Of a stretch of 64,000 bases of DNA, positions 16,119 through 25,987 are shown one piece after another. A program made the position numbers and the translations under genes. The stretch is from Cytophagales bacterium (GTDB lineage Bacteria > Bacteroidota > Bacteroidia > Cytophagales > Flammeovirgaceae), in the NCBI GenBank assembly GCA_025056215.1, contig JANWWC010000006.1, forward strand, positions 62,001 to 126,000, written 5' to 3'. Within the stretch, counting starts at the first letter, position 1. Each line of letters opens with the position of its first letter. The notes beneath the pieces were generated by a model, which saw nothing but the letters and a program-made list of their open reading frames with translations, searched no databases and was not told the DNA's origin.

Positions 16119-17886
16119 GGAAAAAAAAGAAAAAATAAGCGGGAACGTTTTCGATGTACGTGTTCTAAGACGCATTTTTCGCTTTGTAAAGCCCTATCGG
16201 ATATACTTTTATGGAGTTGTGTTGCTAACTATTATGATGGCAATAGTAGCTCCATTGCGCTCTTATTTAGTACAACACACTATTGATATTCCGATTCAAC
16301 AAAACGATAGAGTAGGGCTTTATAAAATGCTCCTTATATTATTGGGTCTTACGATAGCGGGGGGCATCTTTCATTTTGCGCACGGATATTACTCTGGTTG
16401 GATAGCTCAACATGTTATCCGCGATATTCGTTTACAACTTTACAATCATCTTCTTAAATTTCGCATTCAGTTCTTTGACCATATGCCCATAGGTAGGCTG
16501 GTAACCCGAAATGTTTCTGACATTGAAACAATTGCGGAAATCTTTTCAAATGGATTTGCAGAGATTGCAGGCGATTTGTTGCAACTCTTTTTCATTTTGG
16601 TGCTCATGTTTTATACAGATTGGAAACTTTCTTTAGTGAGTCTTTCTACTCTTCCTGTTTTGGTTTTGGCTACGTATGTTTTTAAAGAGAAACTTAAAGA
16701 TGCTTTTAACGAAGTAAGAATCGCGGTTGCTAATTTAAATACCTTTGTACAAGAGCATATTGTTGGAATGGCGATTGTACAGATTTTTGGAAGTGAAGCA
16801 AGGGAGTTACAAAAGTTCAAAGAAGTGAATCAAGAGCATTTGCAAGCTAATTTGCGCACAGTACTCTATTATTCTGTTTACTTTCCAATAGCAGAAGTAA
16901 TTGCTGCTGTAGGTACGGGCTTGCTTGTATGGTATGGTGCTCAAGGTGTACTTCAGGGTCAAGTAACGCTCGGAACATTAGTTGCTTTCATCATGTACAA
17001 CTCTCAATTTTTTAGACCGATTCGACAAATTGCCGACCGCTTCAATACGCTTCAACTCGGTTTGGTAAGTTCGGATAGAGTGCTCAAACTCCTTGATGAC
17101 CATGCTCCTATTCAACACAATGGGACATACAAAGCACCTGTTTTTAAAGGAGAAATTGCATTTCAAAATGTATGGTTTGCTTACCAAAAAGAAGAATGGG
17201 TACTCAAAAATATCTCTTTTTCTGTAGAAAAGGGAAAGATGTTAGGCTTAGTAGGAGCAACAGGTTCAGGAAAATCTTCTATTATCAACCTTATCACCCG
17301 ATTTTATGAAATCAATCGAGGAAAAATTCTTCTCGATGGAAGAGACATTCGAGAGTACGATTTAGAATGGTTGCGCACTCACATCGGATTGGTGTTACAA
17401 GACGTGTTTTTGTTTTCAGATACTATTCGGCAAAATATTACATTAGGAAACTTAGAAATTACAGATGAACAAATTTGGCGCGCTGCCGACATAATTGGAG
17501 CGGGCGACTTTATCAGGCAACTTCCTGGACAACTTGATTACAATGTTCAAGAGCGAGGCGCTACTCTTTCAGTGGGACAGCGACAACTCATTTCATTTAT
17601 TCGTGCTATTGTGTACGATCCTCAAATGATCATTTTAGACGAAGCAACTTCCTCTGTAGATTCTGAAACAGAACAACTCGTACAACACGCCATTGAAAAG
17701 CTGTTATACGGACGGACCTCGATTGTAATTGCTCACCGTTTGGCTACCATTCGACATGCTGACCAAATTTTAGTACTCGATAAAGGAGAAATTAAAGAAA
17801 GAGGAACTCACGACGAACTCCTTGCACGCAATGGCTATTACGCGCAGTTATATCATTTTTCAAAATATTCCCACGTACTACCCTAA
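16111..17886 (+). CDS. ABC exporter, fused permease-ATPase (MsbA-like)
   Basis: 591 residues from a GTG start that overlaps the previous gene. The N-terminal ~325 residues form a six-helix exporter membrane domain. The C-terminal nucleotide-binding domain has Walker [10 protein letters not shown] (about 385-393), Q-loop [10 protein letters not shown], signature LSVGQRQ, Walker [17 protein letters not shown] and switch His in [13 protein letters not shown]. All catalytic residues are present. Homodimeric proteins of this type export lipids, glycolipids or peptides; closeness to a flippase-like gene suggests envelope lipid traffic, but the substrate is unknown. The gene's 3' end overlaps the convergent pterin dehydratase gene by 9 bp. 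Confidence 0.92.
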   Translation: MNKEKKEKISGNVFDVRVLRRIFRFVKPYRIYFYGVVLLTIMMAIVAPLRSYLVQHTIDIPIQQNDRVGLYKMLLILLGLTIAGGIFHFAHGYYSGWIAQHVIRDIRLQLYNHLLKFRIQFFDHMPIGRLVTRNVSDIETIAEIFSNGFAEIAGDLLQLFFILVLMFYTDWKLSLVSLSTLPVLVLATYVFKEKLKDAFNEVRIAVANLNTFVQEHIVGMAIVQIFGSEARELQKFKEVNQEHLQANLRTVLYYSVYFPIAEVIAAVGTGLLVWYGAQGVLQGQVTLGTLVAFIMYNSQFFRPIRQIADRFNTLQLGLVSSDRVLKLLDDHAPIQHNGTYKAPVFKGEIAFQNVWFAYQKEEWVLKNISFSVEKGKMLGLVGATGSGKSSIINLITRFYEINRGKILLDGRDIREYDLEWLRTHIGLVLQDVFLFSDTIRQNITLGNLEITDEQIWRAADIIGAGDFIRQLPGQLDYNVQERGATLSVGQRQLISFIRAIVYDPQMIILDEATSSVDSETEQLVQHAIEKLLYGRTSIVIAHRLATIRHADQILVLDKGEIKERGTHDELLARNGYYAQLYHFSKYSHVLP

Positions 17887-18114
17887 CAGCGAGTCAATAG
17901 CGCGAGCTAAAGCTCTATCTTTTTCTGTGACGATATTGCCCGCATCATGGGTACTAAGCCTAATTTCTACTTTGTTATATACGTTGCTCCACCAAGGATG
18001 ATGCTGATGCTGCTCAGCTAACAATGCTACGCGTGTCATAAATGCAAAAGCTTCTGAAAAATCTTTGAAAGTGAAGCTTCGTGTAAGGGCGTTTTTTTCT
18101 TCTTTCCAACTCAT
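17878..18114 (-). CDS. 4a-hydroxytetrahydrobiopterin dehydratase (PCD/DCoH family)
   Basis: 78 residues, covering the conserved core of pterin-4a-carbinolamine dehydratase. Key elements are [20 protein letters not shown], the catalytic histidine motif [19 protein letters not shown] and the terminal [20 protein letters not shown]. The enzyme dehydrates 4a-hydroxytetrahydropterin after aromatic amino acid hydroxylation. The protein is shorter at the N-terminus than many members (about 95-115 residues) but keeps the active-site region. It is convergent with the ABC exporter gene, overlapping its 3' end by 9 bp. No phenylalanine hydroxylase gene is nearby. Confidence 0.9.
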   Translation of the reverse strand: MSWKEEKNALTRSFTFKDFSEAFAFMTRVALLAEQHQHHPWWSNVYNKVEIRLSTHDAGNIVTEKDRALARAIDSLLG

Positions 18115-18183
18115 AGTTCATTCATTTTATAGTATTTTTTTACAAATTCATCTTAAAAAAAACACATTTCGTCGAAAAGTGTT

Positions 18184-18203
18184 ATCCTTGCAAGGATTTT
18201 TTT
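18184..18203 (+). terminator. Palindrome plus T-tract between PCD and receiver genes
   Basis: ATCCTTGCAAGGAT at 18184-18197 is a perfect 14-bp palindrome, and its end merges with a T run that reaches 18203. On the plus strand this looks like an intrinsic terminator. The only plus-strand gene upstream is the ABC exporter ending at 17886, so it could stop that transcript after it has crossed the PCD gene in antisense. The left half (TATCCTTG) also resembles a -7 box with one mismatch. Confidence 0.45.
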
Positions 18204-18258
18204 GCGCAATCACGTTAAATATAAAAACAAATCTTCTACTCCAAAAACTGTTAAGAAT

Positions 18259-18663
18259 ATGTCAGAAATGTCTCAAGGAAAACCGACTGTCTTAATAGCT
18301 GATAACAAAAGAATTGACGCCGCTTGTCTGAAGCTTTTGCTCGAACGCGATGGCTTTCAAGTCGAAATAGTAGAATATGAAGATGATGTTTTAGAAAAAA
18401 TTAAAAATCAGTCTTACTATGCAATTTTATTAGCTAATCAATCGTTTAACAACCTTAATGGTATTGAGGTAACAAAAAAAATACGCGACTACTTTCACAA
18501 GGTCCATACCCATATGCCTATCATAGGATTAGCTTCTTCTGCTATTCAAGCAGAGATGCGAGGCTTTTTAGCCGCAGGGGCAGACGCTTGTTTAGCAAAA
18601 CCTGTATACAAGAATGAATTATACGATGTTCTCAAACAGACTCTAAAAAAAGTTAGGGTCTAA
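18259..18663 (+). CDS. Degenerate (phosphorylation-site-lacking) receiver-domain protein
   Basis: A stand-alone receiver domain of 134 residues from the ATG at 18259 (the frame is open 19 codons upstream). The fold is clear: VLIADNKRID (strand 1), YYAILLANQS (strand 3), PIIGLASSAI (strand 4) and CLAKPVYKNEL (strand 5 with conserved Lys114). Alignment to the usual LMDxxMPxxDG places Asn60 where the phospho-accepting Asp should be, and the following Asp-Gly is Asn-Gly. Only one residue of the acidic pair (Asp15) remains. It therefore probably works as a pseudo-receiver by protein contact. It is convergent with, and overlaps by 11 bp, a SpoIIE sensor phosphatase gene. Confidence 0.82.
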   Translation: MSEMSQGKPTVLIADNKRIDAACLKLLLERDGFQVEIVEYEDDVLEKIKNQSYYAILLANQSFNNLNGIEVTKKIRDYFHKVHTHMPIIGLASSAIQAEMRGFLAAGADACLAKPVYKNELYDVLKQTLKKVRV

Positions 18664-21600
18664 AGCCTATTACAAGAATATCATCGAGTTGTTTGTATTT
18701 GGTACCTATCCATTTTTGAAAGGTCTCAGAGAGGAGAGCTTTTTTCTTTGCGCCTTCATAAGGATGAATCTCATAAAGCAAGTTCCTAAAATTGCGCGCT
18801 AAGAATTTTTTGCCATCCGAACCTCCAAACTGATCCTCAAATCCATCGGAAAAGATGTAACAGTATAAGATTTCACTAAAAGGAATTTCGTAAGTTTCAA
18901 AGCGTATTTCAGTATCTTCGTAAATCATTCCTCCTATCGAAAATTTATTTCCCTTTAGAGTATTCAACTCTGGTTTTGGAGAAAGAACATTTGGTTTTTT
19001 GATGAAGACCAAAGGATTTTTTGCACCTGCAAAAGAAAGCATATGTCTGTCGTAATCTAATACGCAGAGGGCAATATCCATGCCATCTTTGGTAGATCCA
19101 TCTGATTGATTAAGGGCGTTGATAATGCCTTGGTGTAGTAAAGAAAGAATCTTTCCTGGTACTAACACATTATACTCTCCTACAATTTTATTGAGAAGTG
19201 TATTTCCTACTAAAGACATGAAAGCACCTGGTACGCCGTGTCCTGTACAATCAGCTGCTGCAATAATTTTTTTGTTTCCTACTTGTGCATACCAATAGAA
19301 GTCCCCTGAAACTATGTCTCTCGGCAAAAATAATATAAAGCTATCTGCGAGATGTTTCTCAATTGTATTAGGGTTCCCTAGTATAGCATATTGAATACGG
19401 CTTGCATAGTTGATACTATCGATAATCTTTTGATTGATGTGTTGAATTTCTTCGCTTTGTTTTTGAATCAACTCCGCGCTTTCTCGTAGCATAATGTTTT
19501 GCTTCGTAAGTTGTTCTTGCGTGCTTCTTAAATTTTCGTTAATAGCAATAAGCTCTTCTTGATTCTGACGCAATTCTTCTTCTGAAACTGTGATTTTTTC
19601 AAGTTGCTCTTGAATAGTAAGTTCTTGTTGTTTTTGTGTTGTAATATCGCGAGCTAACAAGATGACTTTAATGGGTTTTTCATCGATATTTTCTACTACT
19701 GAATAAGAAACGTGAAGCCATATAAGTTGGTGATACTTTGTTAGAAATTTGCTTTCTCCTACGTAACTATGGTTTTTTAAAAGATTATTCCAAAAAATAT
19801 CGAAAGAATAGTTTTGAAACGCAGCTTCATCATAAAATCTTTGAATATGTTTTCCGTTAAGTTCTGATGGAACATCATAACCCATGAGTCTTGCAAAATT
19901 ATTGTTTGCGAAAATGATGTATCCTTTTAAATCTAGTTCTACTACAGCATTAAATTTCAAAAATGCGCGTTGGCTTGTTTCGAATTCGAGAGAGGCTAAT
20001 TTCTGAGAAGTAATATCTGTAGCCAAAATGAGGATTTTCTTTATTTTGTTGTGTTCATCGCAAATGGGTGTATAGGTAGCATTAAACCATACTTCTTGTT
20101 GGTAGCGATTGTACATTTTAAACTCTCCTGAACGCGGGATTCCTTGCGAGAGTTCCTCCCAGAGAATCTCATCCTGACGCGTAGGAATGTAGTTTTTGCC
20201 TAATAAAATTTGGTATGGTTCGCCCACTAATTCATCTTTTTCATATTTAACAGCGTATAAAAATAGGGTGTTTGCATCGAGAATTCTCCCATCTGGGGAA
20301 CATTCTAAAACAGCTAGCGTGCGATTAATAGAATCTAGTCTTCCTCGCAGTTCTATTTCACTAGCTTGAAGCCTCTCTTGAATTGCCAAGAGTTCCTCCA
20401 TATTTTGGCGCAGTTCTTCTTCAGTGGCCAGAAGTTCTTCATTTTTTTGTTGAGTTTCGATAGTTTTTTGTTTGAGTGCTTCTTGCTGTTCTTTCAGTTC
20501 TTGGTTTGCTTTTAGAATGCGGTCTCGGCTTTCTTTGAGCGTTTTGCTCATGATATTAAAGTAAAAAGCGAGCTTCCCAATCTCATCTTTAGAATGAACA
20601 GAAATACTTTCTCCAAATTTTCCTTTTGTGATGTTAATAGTGGCTTCTACGAGTTGAAAAATAGGTTTAGAAATGCTTTTCGCTATCAGAACAGAAATTA
20701 TTACAATTCCTACAGCTAAAATTCCTAAAAAATTAATAACCTTCTTAGCAAGGTCTCGAATTTCTTCAAACGCTTCGTCATAATCTATTTCTGCGATAAT
20801 TACCCATTCTACTCCTTGAATGTTCAAAGGGCTGTAAGCACTCAACACGTCTTCTTTCCAATAGTCTTTAATAATACAAACTTCTTGTTTGCCTTCAAGA
20901 GCTTTTTTTACGGCTTCTGTACGTACTTCTTCAAGGAGTATAGTGTTATTTAGCTTAGTAATGAGATTGATTCGAGAAGAGTCTTGAGTCATCTCATAAA
21001 GGCCTTCTAAAAATTTTTCTCTATTTTCAAAAAATGTGCGTGCATTATTTCGCGTTTTATAGTCCTTTCCTACAATATAACTTTCTCCTGTTCTGCCAAG
21101 TCCTTCTGATCTCCAGTTTTTGTTTCCTGTCATTACTTCGTCTATGTGGTCAATCGGAAGTTGTAAGATGACAGTTCCAATATTTTGCCCGTTGTAAAAA
21201 ATAGGACAGCCCATAAATAAGGCGGGTTCCATGTAGCTCGGTATATAAAAATCGTAGTCTTCTAAAAGAATCTCAAAATTTTCCAAATTTCTAACTTTCC
21301 GAAATAATTTACCGATGTTAGTATTCTGATAAATTCCATCGATCAAATTCGTTGCAAAATCAGATTCTTTTTCGACAGTATATACGACATATCCTGTCTG
21401 ATTGTCTACTAAGAAAATGTCGTAATATCCTAATGTTTTCTTGAATTCATAAAAGAAATTGTGATATTTTTTATGTATATCAAAATAAGGAAAGGAAGGT
21501 TGGGAAGAGGAACTAACGGTAAAATAGTATTGGTAAAAAGACGTTTTTTCATCGTTAGAAAGGATGTGATGCAGTTGGATTGTATCAAACCCAAGATCAA

Positions 21601-21940
21601 TAATCTTTTTTAAATAGTTTTCTTGAAAGAATCGAGTAAGTTTTTCTTTTTCGAGGGTACTCAAAGCCGGATTTCTTTGATGAAAGGTTTGTTGAAATTC
21701 TTGCATAGCTGAGATTGTGATAGGGTTTTCGGCTAAAAACCGAATCTGAGTTCGCACATCTTTAAAATACCTTTCTATACTTCCTTTTTTATTTTCTCGA
21801 ATGCTGATAAGTTGGTCGAATATCTTTTTTTGAATAGCTTGGCGCGAGTTATGAAAAAACAAATAAGATATTGCTGCCAAAGGCAATAAGCTTAACAATG
21901 CAAAAAGCGTTATGAGTTTAGATTGAATAGTTTTAAACAT
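18653..21940 (-). CDS. Membrane sensor with HAMP, two PAS and SpoIIE-type phosphatase
   Basis: 1095 residues. An N-terminal membrane helix (about 9-29) and a second at about 396-418 enclose a periplasmic sensor of ~365 residues with dCache-like character (for example GLGRTGESYIVGKDY). A HAMP-type linker follows (about 418-470), then coiled coil and two PAS domains (around 535-650 and 660-780). A further coiled coil leads to the SpoIIE/PP2C domain (about 865-1095). Metal-site motifs are SGDFYWYAQ, AAADCTGHGVPGAFMSL, SDGFEDQFGG and DDILVIGF. The output should be Ser/Thr phosphatase activity controlled by a periplasmic ligand. Its 3' end overlaps the pseudo-receiver gene. Confidence 0.92.
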   Translation of the reverse strand: MFKTIQSKLITLFALLSLLPLAAISYLFFHNSRQAIQKKIFDQLISIRENKKGSIERYFKDVRTQIRFLAENPITISAMQEFQQTFHQRNPALSTLEKEKLTRFFQENYLKKIIDLGFDTIQLHHILSNDEKTSFYQYYFTVSSSSQPSFPYFDIHKKYHNFFYEFKKTLGYYDIFLVDNQTGYVVYTVEKESDFATNLIDGIYQNTNIGKLFRKVRNLENFEILLEDYDFYIPSYMEPALFMGCPIFYNGQNIGTVILQLPIDHIDEVMTGNKNWRSEGLGRTGESYIVGKDYKTRNNARTFFENREKFLEGLYEMTQDSSRINLITKLNNTILLEEVRTEAVKKALEGKQEVCIIKDYWKEDVLSAYSPLNIQGVEWVIIAEIDYDEAFEEIRDLAKKVINFLGILAVGIVIISVLIAKSISKPIFQLVEATINITKGKFGESISVHSKDEIGKLAFYFNIMSKTLKESRDRILKANQELKEQQEALKQKTIETQQKNEELLATEEELRQNMEELLAIQERLQASEIELRGRLDSINRTLAVLECSPDGRILDANTLFLYAVKYEKDELVGEPYQILLGKNYIPTRQDEILWEELSQGIPRSGEFKMYNRYQQEVWFNATYTPICDEHNKIKKILILATDITSQKLASLEFETSQRAFLKFNAVVELDLKGYIIFANNNFARLMGYDVPSELNGKHIQRFYDEAAFQNYSFDIFWNNLLKNHSYVGESKFLTKYHQLIWLHVSYSVVENIDEKPIKVILLARDITTQKQQELTIQEQLEKITVSEEELRQNQEELIAINENLRSTQEQLTKQNIMLRESAELIQKQSEEIQHINQKIIDSINYASRIQYAILGNPNTIEKHLADSFILFLPRDIVSGDFYWYAQVGNKKIIAAADCTGHGVPGAFMSLVGNTLLNKIVGEYNVLVPGKILSLLHQGIINALNQSDGSTKDGMDIALCVLDYDRHMLSFAGAKNPLVFIKKPNVLSPKPELNTLKGNKFSIGGMIYEDTEIRFETYEIPFSEILYCYIFSDGFEDQFGGSDGKKFLARNFRNLLYEIHPYEGAKKKALLSETFQKWIGTKYKQLDDILVIGFRP

Positions 21941-22085
21941 GTTTACTTAACTTGTAAATTTAAAAGTAGAAATTTTTAGGATTTTACAAAACAAATTAGT
22001 TTTAAATTAATTTTTCTCCTAAGATTGGTTGCTAAATTACTAAGATAAAGTAACTAACTTGCCTAAAATCAAATTTGATTCTTGA

Positions 22086-24866
22086 ATGTTGTATGTGCGT
22101 TTTATTTTAGGAGGATTTCTGCTTTTTCTTTTTTCGAGAGCTTGGTCTTCTCATATTCGCGCAGGGGATCTAACTATACAAGCAATTGGAAATGCGAATA
22201 ATATTCTTTCTTATCAAATCACAGTAATGCTTTACCGCGATGTAATGGGAGTGCCTCCTCAGCCTGGAACTGTAAATTTTGGAGATGGGAGCCCAGAAGT
22301 AACGGTGCAACCTCAATCTTTGGGATTCAGCCCTGACGGTATGACAGAAATTGTTCGTTATACAGTAGCGCACGTATATCCGAGCGCAGGACTTTATGTA
22401 GTGAGCTATCGCGAACTATTCCGCAACGACGGAACCATCAACATGACCAACTCAGGTTTTACTCCGTTTTACTTAGAATCTATTTTTCGCATCAATCCAG
22501 CTATAGGATTTAACAACACTCCTCGCATGCTTATTCCTCCTTTAGACAAGGGAAGGACATTTCTACCTTTCTTGCACAACCCAGGGGCTTATGATGAAGA
22601 AGGAGATAGCTTAGCGTATCGCTTGGTGCCAGCAAGGCAAGGTAGAAATCAGAATGTTACTAACTATCGTTTCCCCAACGAAATGAGCGATAGTCGTGCT
22701 GACGGTACGACGCCTGCAGTGCTTACTATCGATCCTCGCACAGGTGACATCTTATGGGATGCTCCTACACAAGCTGGACAGTACAACTTGGCGTTTATTA
22801 TAGAAGAGTGGCGTGATGGTGTATTGATTGGAGCAGTTAATCGAGATATGCAAATTCTTATTGAAGAGAATCCTAATCGACCGCCGCGCTTAGAAATTCC
22901 TCGGGATACTTGTGTAATAGCAGGAAAAAATGTTTCAGGAAAAGCCATTGCCATCGACCCTGATAACGACCGTATGCAGCTCTCTGCGAATGGAGCACTC
23001 ATGACTTTTGTATCTCCTCGCAATCGCGCTACGTTCTCTATTAGCTTAGACATTCCTGGGCGTATCGAAGGAGATTTTTCATGGAACAGCACTTGCCGCG
23101 ATGTAAGAAAAGAACCTTATCAAGTCGTTTTTCGCGCAGAAGATTTGCCCTTTAACCCTGCAAGGCGTTTAGTAGATATTAAAACTTGGCTCATTACTGT
23201 CATCGGACCTAAGCCCGACACATTAATAGCAGATACTTCTCAACTTTCTATTAAGCCGCAAGTGAATCTTAGTTGGAATCCTTACAGATGCAACAATGCG
23301 GTTGCTATGACCATCTGGCGAAAAAAAGGAACATCAGATTTTACACCTTCGCCTTGTCAGACTGGGTTACCTACTTCATTAGGATTTACTAAAATTGGCG
23401 AGGTACCTATTAGCCAGACATCTTTTGTAGATACTTTTGACCTAGAACGCGGAAGTCGGTATTGTTATCGGATTTTTGCCATCTTCCCTCAAATTACAGG
23501 AGGAGAAGGAATTGCCTCTATGGAAGCATGTGTTTTTATTCCCACTGCTGCTCCTTACATTACGAACGTGAGTGTATTACAAACTTCTTCTCAAGAAGGT
23601 AAAATTTTTGTTCGGTGGACTACCCCTAAGGATATTGATTCAACTCAAATTTTAAGACCTTATACATATCAACTCGTGCGCATCGCTAATGGCGTACGCA
23701 CCGTTTTACCGCACGTCTTTCAAGAAAAGGACACATTCTTTACAGATGTAAATCTTAATACAGCGCAAATACAATATGGTTATCAACTTCTTTTCTTTGC
23801 GAACAACGTAAAAATAGATTCATCTGCAATTGCTACGCAAGTCAATCCGACTCTCATTGCAAGCTCGAGTAGCATTAAAATTACATGGGATAATTTTAAA
23901 GTTCCATGGAATAATCGAACTTCATCTTTTCCTTTTCATTATGTATGGCGCAGGCGTTTAGACGATACTACGCAGTTCGATTTGATTGATAGCGTGCAAG
24001 TACTGCGCAACGGATTAGTATATGTAGACAACGGCACATTTCAAAATCAAAAACTTCAGCAAAAACAAAAGTATTGTTATTACATTACTTTACAAGGAAG
24101 TTATGAATACAGAAAAATTCCCGAACCTCTTTTGAACGATTCTCGCCTAGGTTGTATATTACTTTTAGATACGGTTCAGCCTTGTACTCCTGTTTTAGGT
24201 CAGAACACACCGTTTGATGTCAATCCTGATGCTGTTTTGGATTGCCAATTGCCTCCGAGTAGTAGTTTTTGCTTAGAAAACAAGCGCTATACCAATACCC
24301 TGCGTTGGAAAAAACAGCTTCGCAGCAATTCTTCCACGGGTTGCGATGCACAAGAAGAATTAAGTTCGTTGAAATTTCAAATCTATAAAAAACTGCCTTT
24401 AGAGCCAGAATACAAGCTGATTGCTGAAACGACCGATACAATTTTTGAAGATAAGGATTTGTTTTCGGTAGCAGCGTGCTATCAAATTCGCGCGAAAGAT
24501 GGCGATGGAAACATGAGCGTACCCACCGATCCTATTTGTGTAGAAAATTGTCCTTATTTCGAGCTTCCAAATGTGTTTTCTCCGAATGGCGATGGGAAAA
24601 ATGACGAATTTACTCCTTTCCCATGTCCGCGATATGTGGAAAAAGTCAATATAGTTATTTTGAATCGGTGGGGAGAAGTCGTTTGGCAAAATGAAAATCT
24701 CGTTAATATCCGTTGGAACGGAGAATATCGCAACGGTGGCAAAGTGAATGACGGAACTTATTTATACGAATGCCGCATATGGTACTACGATAATTGGGGA
24801 GTTCTTCAACAACAAACGCGCAAAGGATGGATACAGGTTGTAGGAATTAATAATAACGTTCATTAA
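22086..24866 (+). CDS. Type IX secretion cargo with gliding-motility C-terminal domain (type B)
   Basis: 926 residues with a signal peptide (RFILGGFLLFLFSRAWS, cleavage near residue 22). The N-terminal ~370 residues are beta-rich with cadherin/PKD-like character, and the middle contains fibronectin-III-like repeats (for example SYQ- and YCYRI-type strands and several Cys residues). The last ~95 residues are the gliding-motility-associated C-terminal (CHU_C, type B sorting) domain: LPNVFSPNGDGKNDEFTPF, then VNIVILNRWGEVVWQ, NDGTYLYECRIWY and KGWIQVV. Such domains direct export through the outer membrane by the type IX system. Its 3' end overlaps the convergent dehydrogenase gene by 4 bp. The adhesive or matrix role is inferred. 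Confidence 0.9.
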   Translation: MLYVRFILGGFLLFLFSRAWSSHIRAGDLTIQAIGNANNILSYQITVMLYRDVMGVPPQPGTVNFGDGSPEVTVQPQSLGFSPDGMTEIVRYTVAHVYPSAGLYVVSYRELFRNDGTINMTNSGFTPFYLESIFRINPAIGFNNTPRMLIPPLDKGRTFLPFLHNPGAYDEEGDSLAYRLVPARQGRNQNVTNYRFPNEMSDSRADGTTPAVLTIDPRTGDILWDAPTQAGQYNLAFIIEEWRDGVLIGAVNRDMQILIEENPNRPPRLEIPRDTCVIAGKNVSGKAIAIDPDNDRMQLSANGALMTFVSPRNRATFSISLDIPGRIEGDFSWNSTCRDVRKEPYQVVFRAEDLPFNPARRLVDIKTWLITVIGPKPDTLIADTSQLSIKPQVNLSWNPYRCNNAVAMTIWRKKGTSDFTPSPCQTGLPTSLGFTKIGEVPISQTSFVDTFDLERGSRYCYRIFAIFPQITGGEGIASMEACVFIPTAAPYITNVSVLQTSSQEGKIFVRWTTPKDIDSTQILRPYTYQLVRIANGVRTVLPHVFQEKDTFFTDVNLNTAQIQYGYQLLFFANNVKIDSSAIATQVNPTLIASSSSIKITWDNFKVPWNNRTSSFPFHYVWRRRLDDTTQFDLIDSVQVLRNGLVYVDNGTFQNQKLQQKQKYCYYITLQGSYEYRKIPEPLLNDSRLGCILLLDTVQPCTPVLGQNTPFDVNPDAVLDCQLPPSSSFCLENKRYTNTLRWKKQLRSNSSTGCDAQEELSSLKFQIYKKLPLEPEYKLIAETTDTIFEDKDLFSVAACYQIRAKDGDGNMSVPTDPICVENCPYFELPNVFSPNGDGKNDEFTPFPCPRYVEKVNIVILNRWGEVVWQNENLVNIRWNGEYRNGGKVNDGTYLYECRIWYYDNWGVLQQQTRKGWIQVVGINNNVH

Positions 24867-25957
24867 TTAAATAGAGATTCCTGATGAATATGAAATTTTT
24901 TTGCAATAGTTTGTAAATCTTCGATTACAGGCGGAAGAAGAGGAATGCCGTGTTGCTTTCTTTCTATTTCGGACAAGCGCTCTGGGTCGCCAGGAATGAG
25001 TACAGGTTGAGAAGGATGAATAGGCTGGGCATTTCTGAAACGTCGAATCCAGAGATCCATGTTTTTTTTAAACTGCTCGATAGGTTGAAATCCGTCTATG
25101 CGAATTGCTCCTAAAAAATGTCCTAATCCGATGCCTGGCGGATTTTGAGGTAAAGGCAGAAAGCTCACAAAAGGAGGTGTCCAGGGTCCAAATCCTGCAC
25201 CTGAAAGTACTCCTGAAAGGATATCTACCATAGCTCCCAAACAATATCCTTTATGGCTACCATGTTCTTTGTCGCTCCCTAAAGGAAGCAAAGCGCCTCC
25301 TTCTTTAACAGCATAAGGATTAGTAGTAGAATTTCCTTCTTTATCTTGTGCCCATCCTTCGGGCATGGGAAGTTGTTTTCGCTGCAAGATTTCTAATTTT
25401 CCATTAGCTGCAGTAGTAGTAGCAAAATCCGCTACAAACGGAGGTTCGTTTTTTGCTGGAATAGCAATAGCTATTGGATTGGTGCCCAACATACGTTCTT
25501 TAGCAAAAGTTGGTGCTACTAATGGGCTGGCATTCGTCATAGCTAATCCGATCATATCATGCGCAAGAGCTTTCATAGCGTGGTAACCTGCAATTCCGAA
25601 ATGATTAGAATTTCGTACCGCAACCCAACCCGAACCTACTTGAGAAGCTTTTTGAATAGCAATTTCCATAGCGCGCGGAGCAGCAATAAGTCCTAAAGCG
25701 GCGTCAGCATCTACAAGTGCCGTAGAGGGAGTTTCATGTACCATTCGAAGACGGGGTTTTGTGTTAATTCTTCCATTCTCCCAGAGGCGAACATATCCGA
25801 TTAGACGAGCGATTCCATGAGAATCTATCCCTCTCAAATCTGCTGAAAGTAAAGTTTGGGTGGCTTGTCGGGCATCTTCTTCAGAGCAACCCATTGCATC
25901 AAAAACCTTCAAACAAAAATTATAAAGTGTTTCGTATGAAAAAGTTGTGTGGTTCAT
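24863..25957 (-). CDS. LDH2-family malate/lactate/ureidoglycolate dehydrogenase
   Basis: 364 residues matching the LDH2 (YlbC/AllD/MdhII) oxidoreductase family, which is unrelated to classical malate dehydrogenase and uses an unusual NAD(P) fold. Marks are the N-terminal LSADLRGIDSHGIARLIGYV, then NSNHFGIAGYHAMKA with the catalytic His, GLAMTNASPLVAPTFAKERM, LGTNPIAIAIP and a late GHFLGAIRIDGF block. Substrates in the family include malate, lactate, sulfolactate and ureidoglycolate; nothing nearby distinguishes them. The length is normal. It starts 30 bp downstream of the epimerase-gene stop and could be cotranscribed with it. Confidence 0.9.
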   Translation of the reverse strand: MNHTTFSYETLYNFCLKVFDAMGCSEEDARQATQTLLSADLRGIDSHGIARLIGYVRLWENGRINTKPRLRMVHETPSTALVDADAALGLIAAPRAMEIAIQKASQVGSGWVAVRNSNHFGIAGYHAMKALAHDMIGLAMTNASPLVAPTFAKERMLGTNPIAIAIPAKNEPPFVADFATTTAANGKLEILQRKQLPMPEGWAQDKEGNSTTNPYAVKEGGALLPLGSDKEHGSHKGYCLGAMVDILSGVLSGAGFGPWTPPFVSFLPLPQNPPGIGLGHFLGAIRIDGFQPIEQFKKNMDLWIRRFRNAQPIHPSQPVLIPGDPERLSEIERKQHGIPLLPPVIEDLQTIAKKFHIHQESLFN

Positions 25958-25987
25958 GTTACAAACGTTCGTAAAGTATTTTAGATC

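Noticed and set aside
22664-23092. 142-codon open frame on the minus strand inside the type IX cargo gene
   Set aside because: Antisense to a clear coding sequence, with low-complexity composition and no family resemblance.
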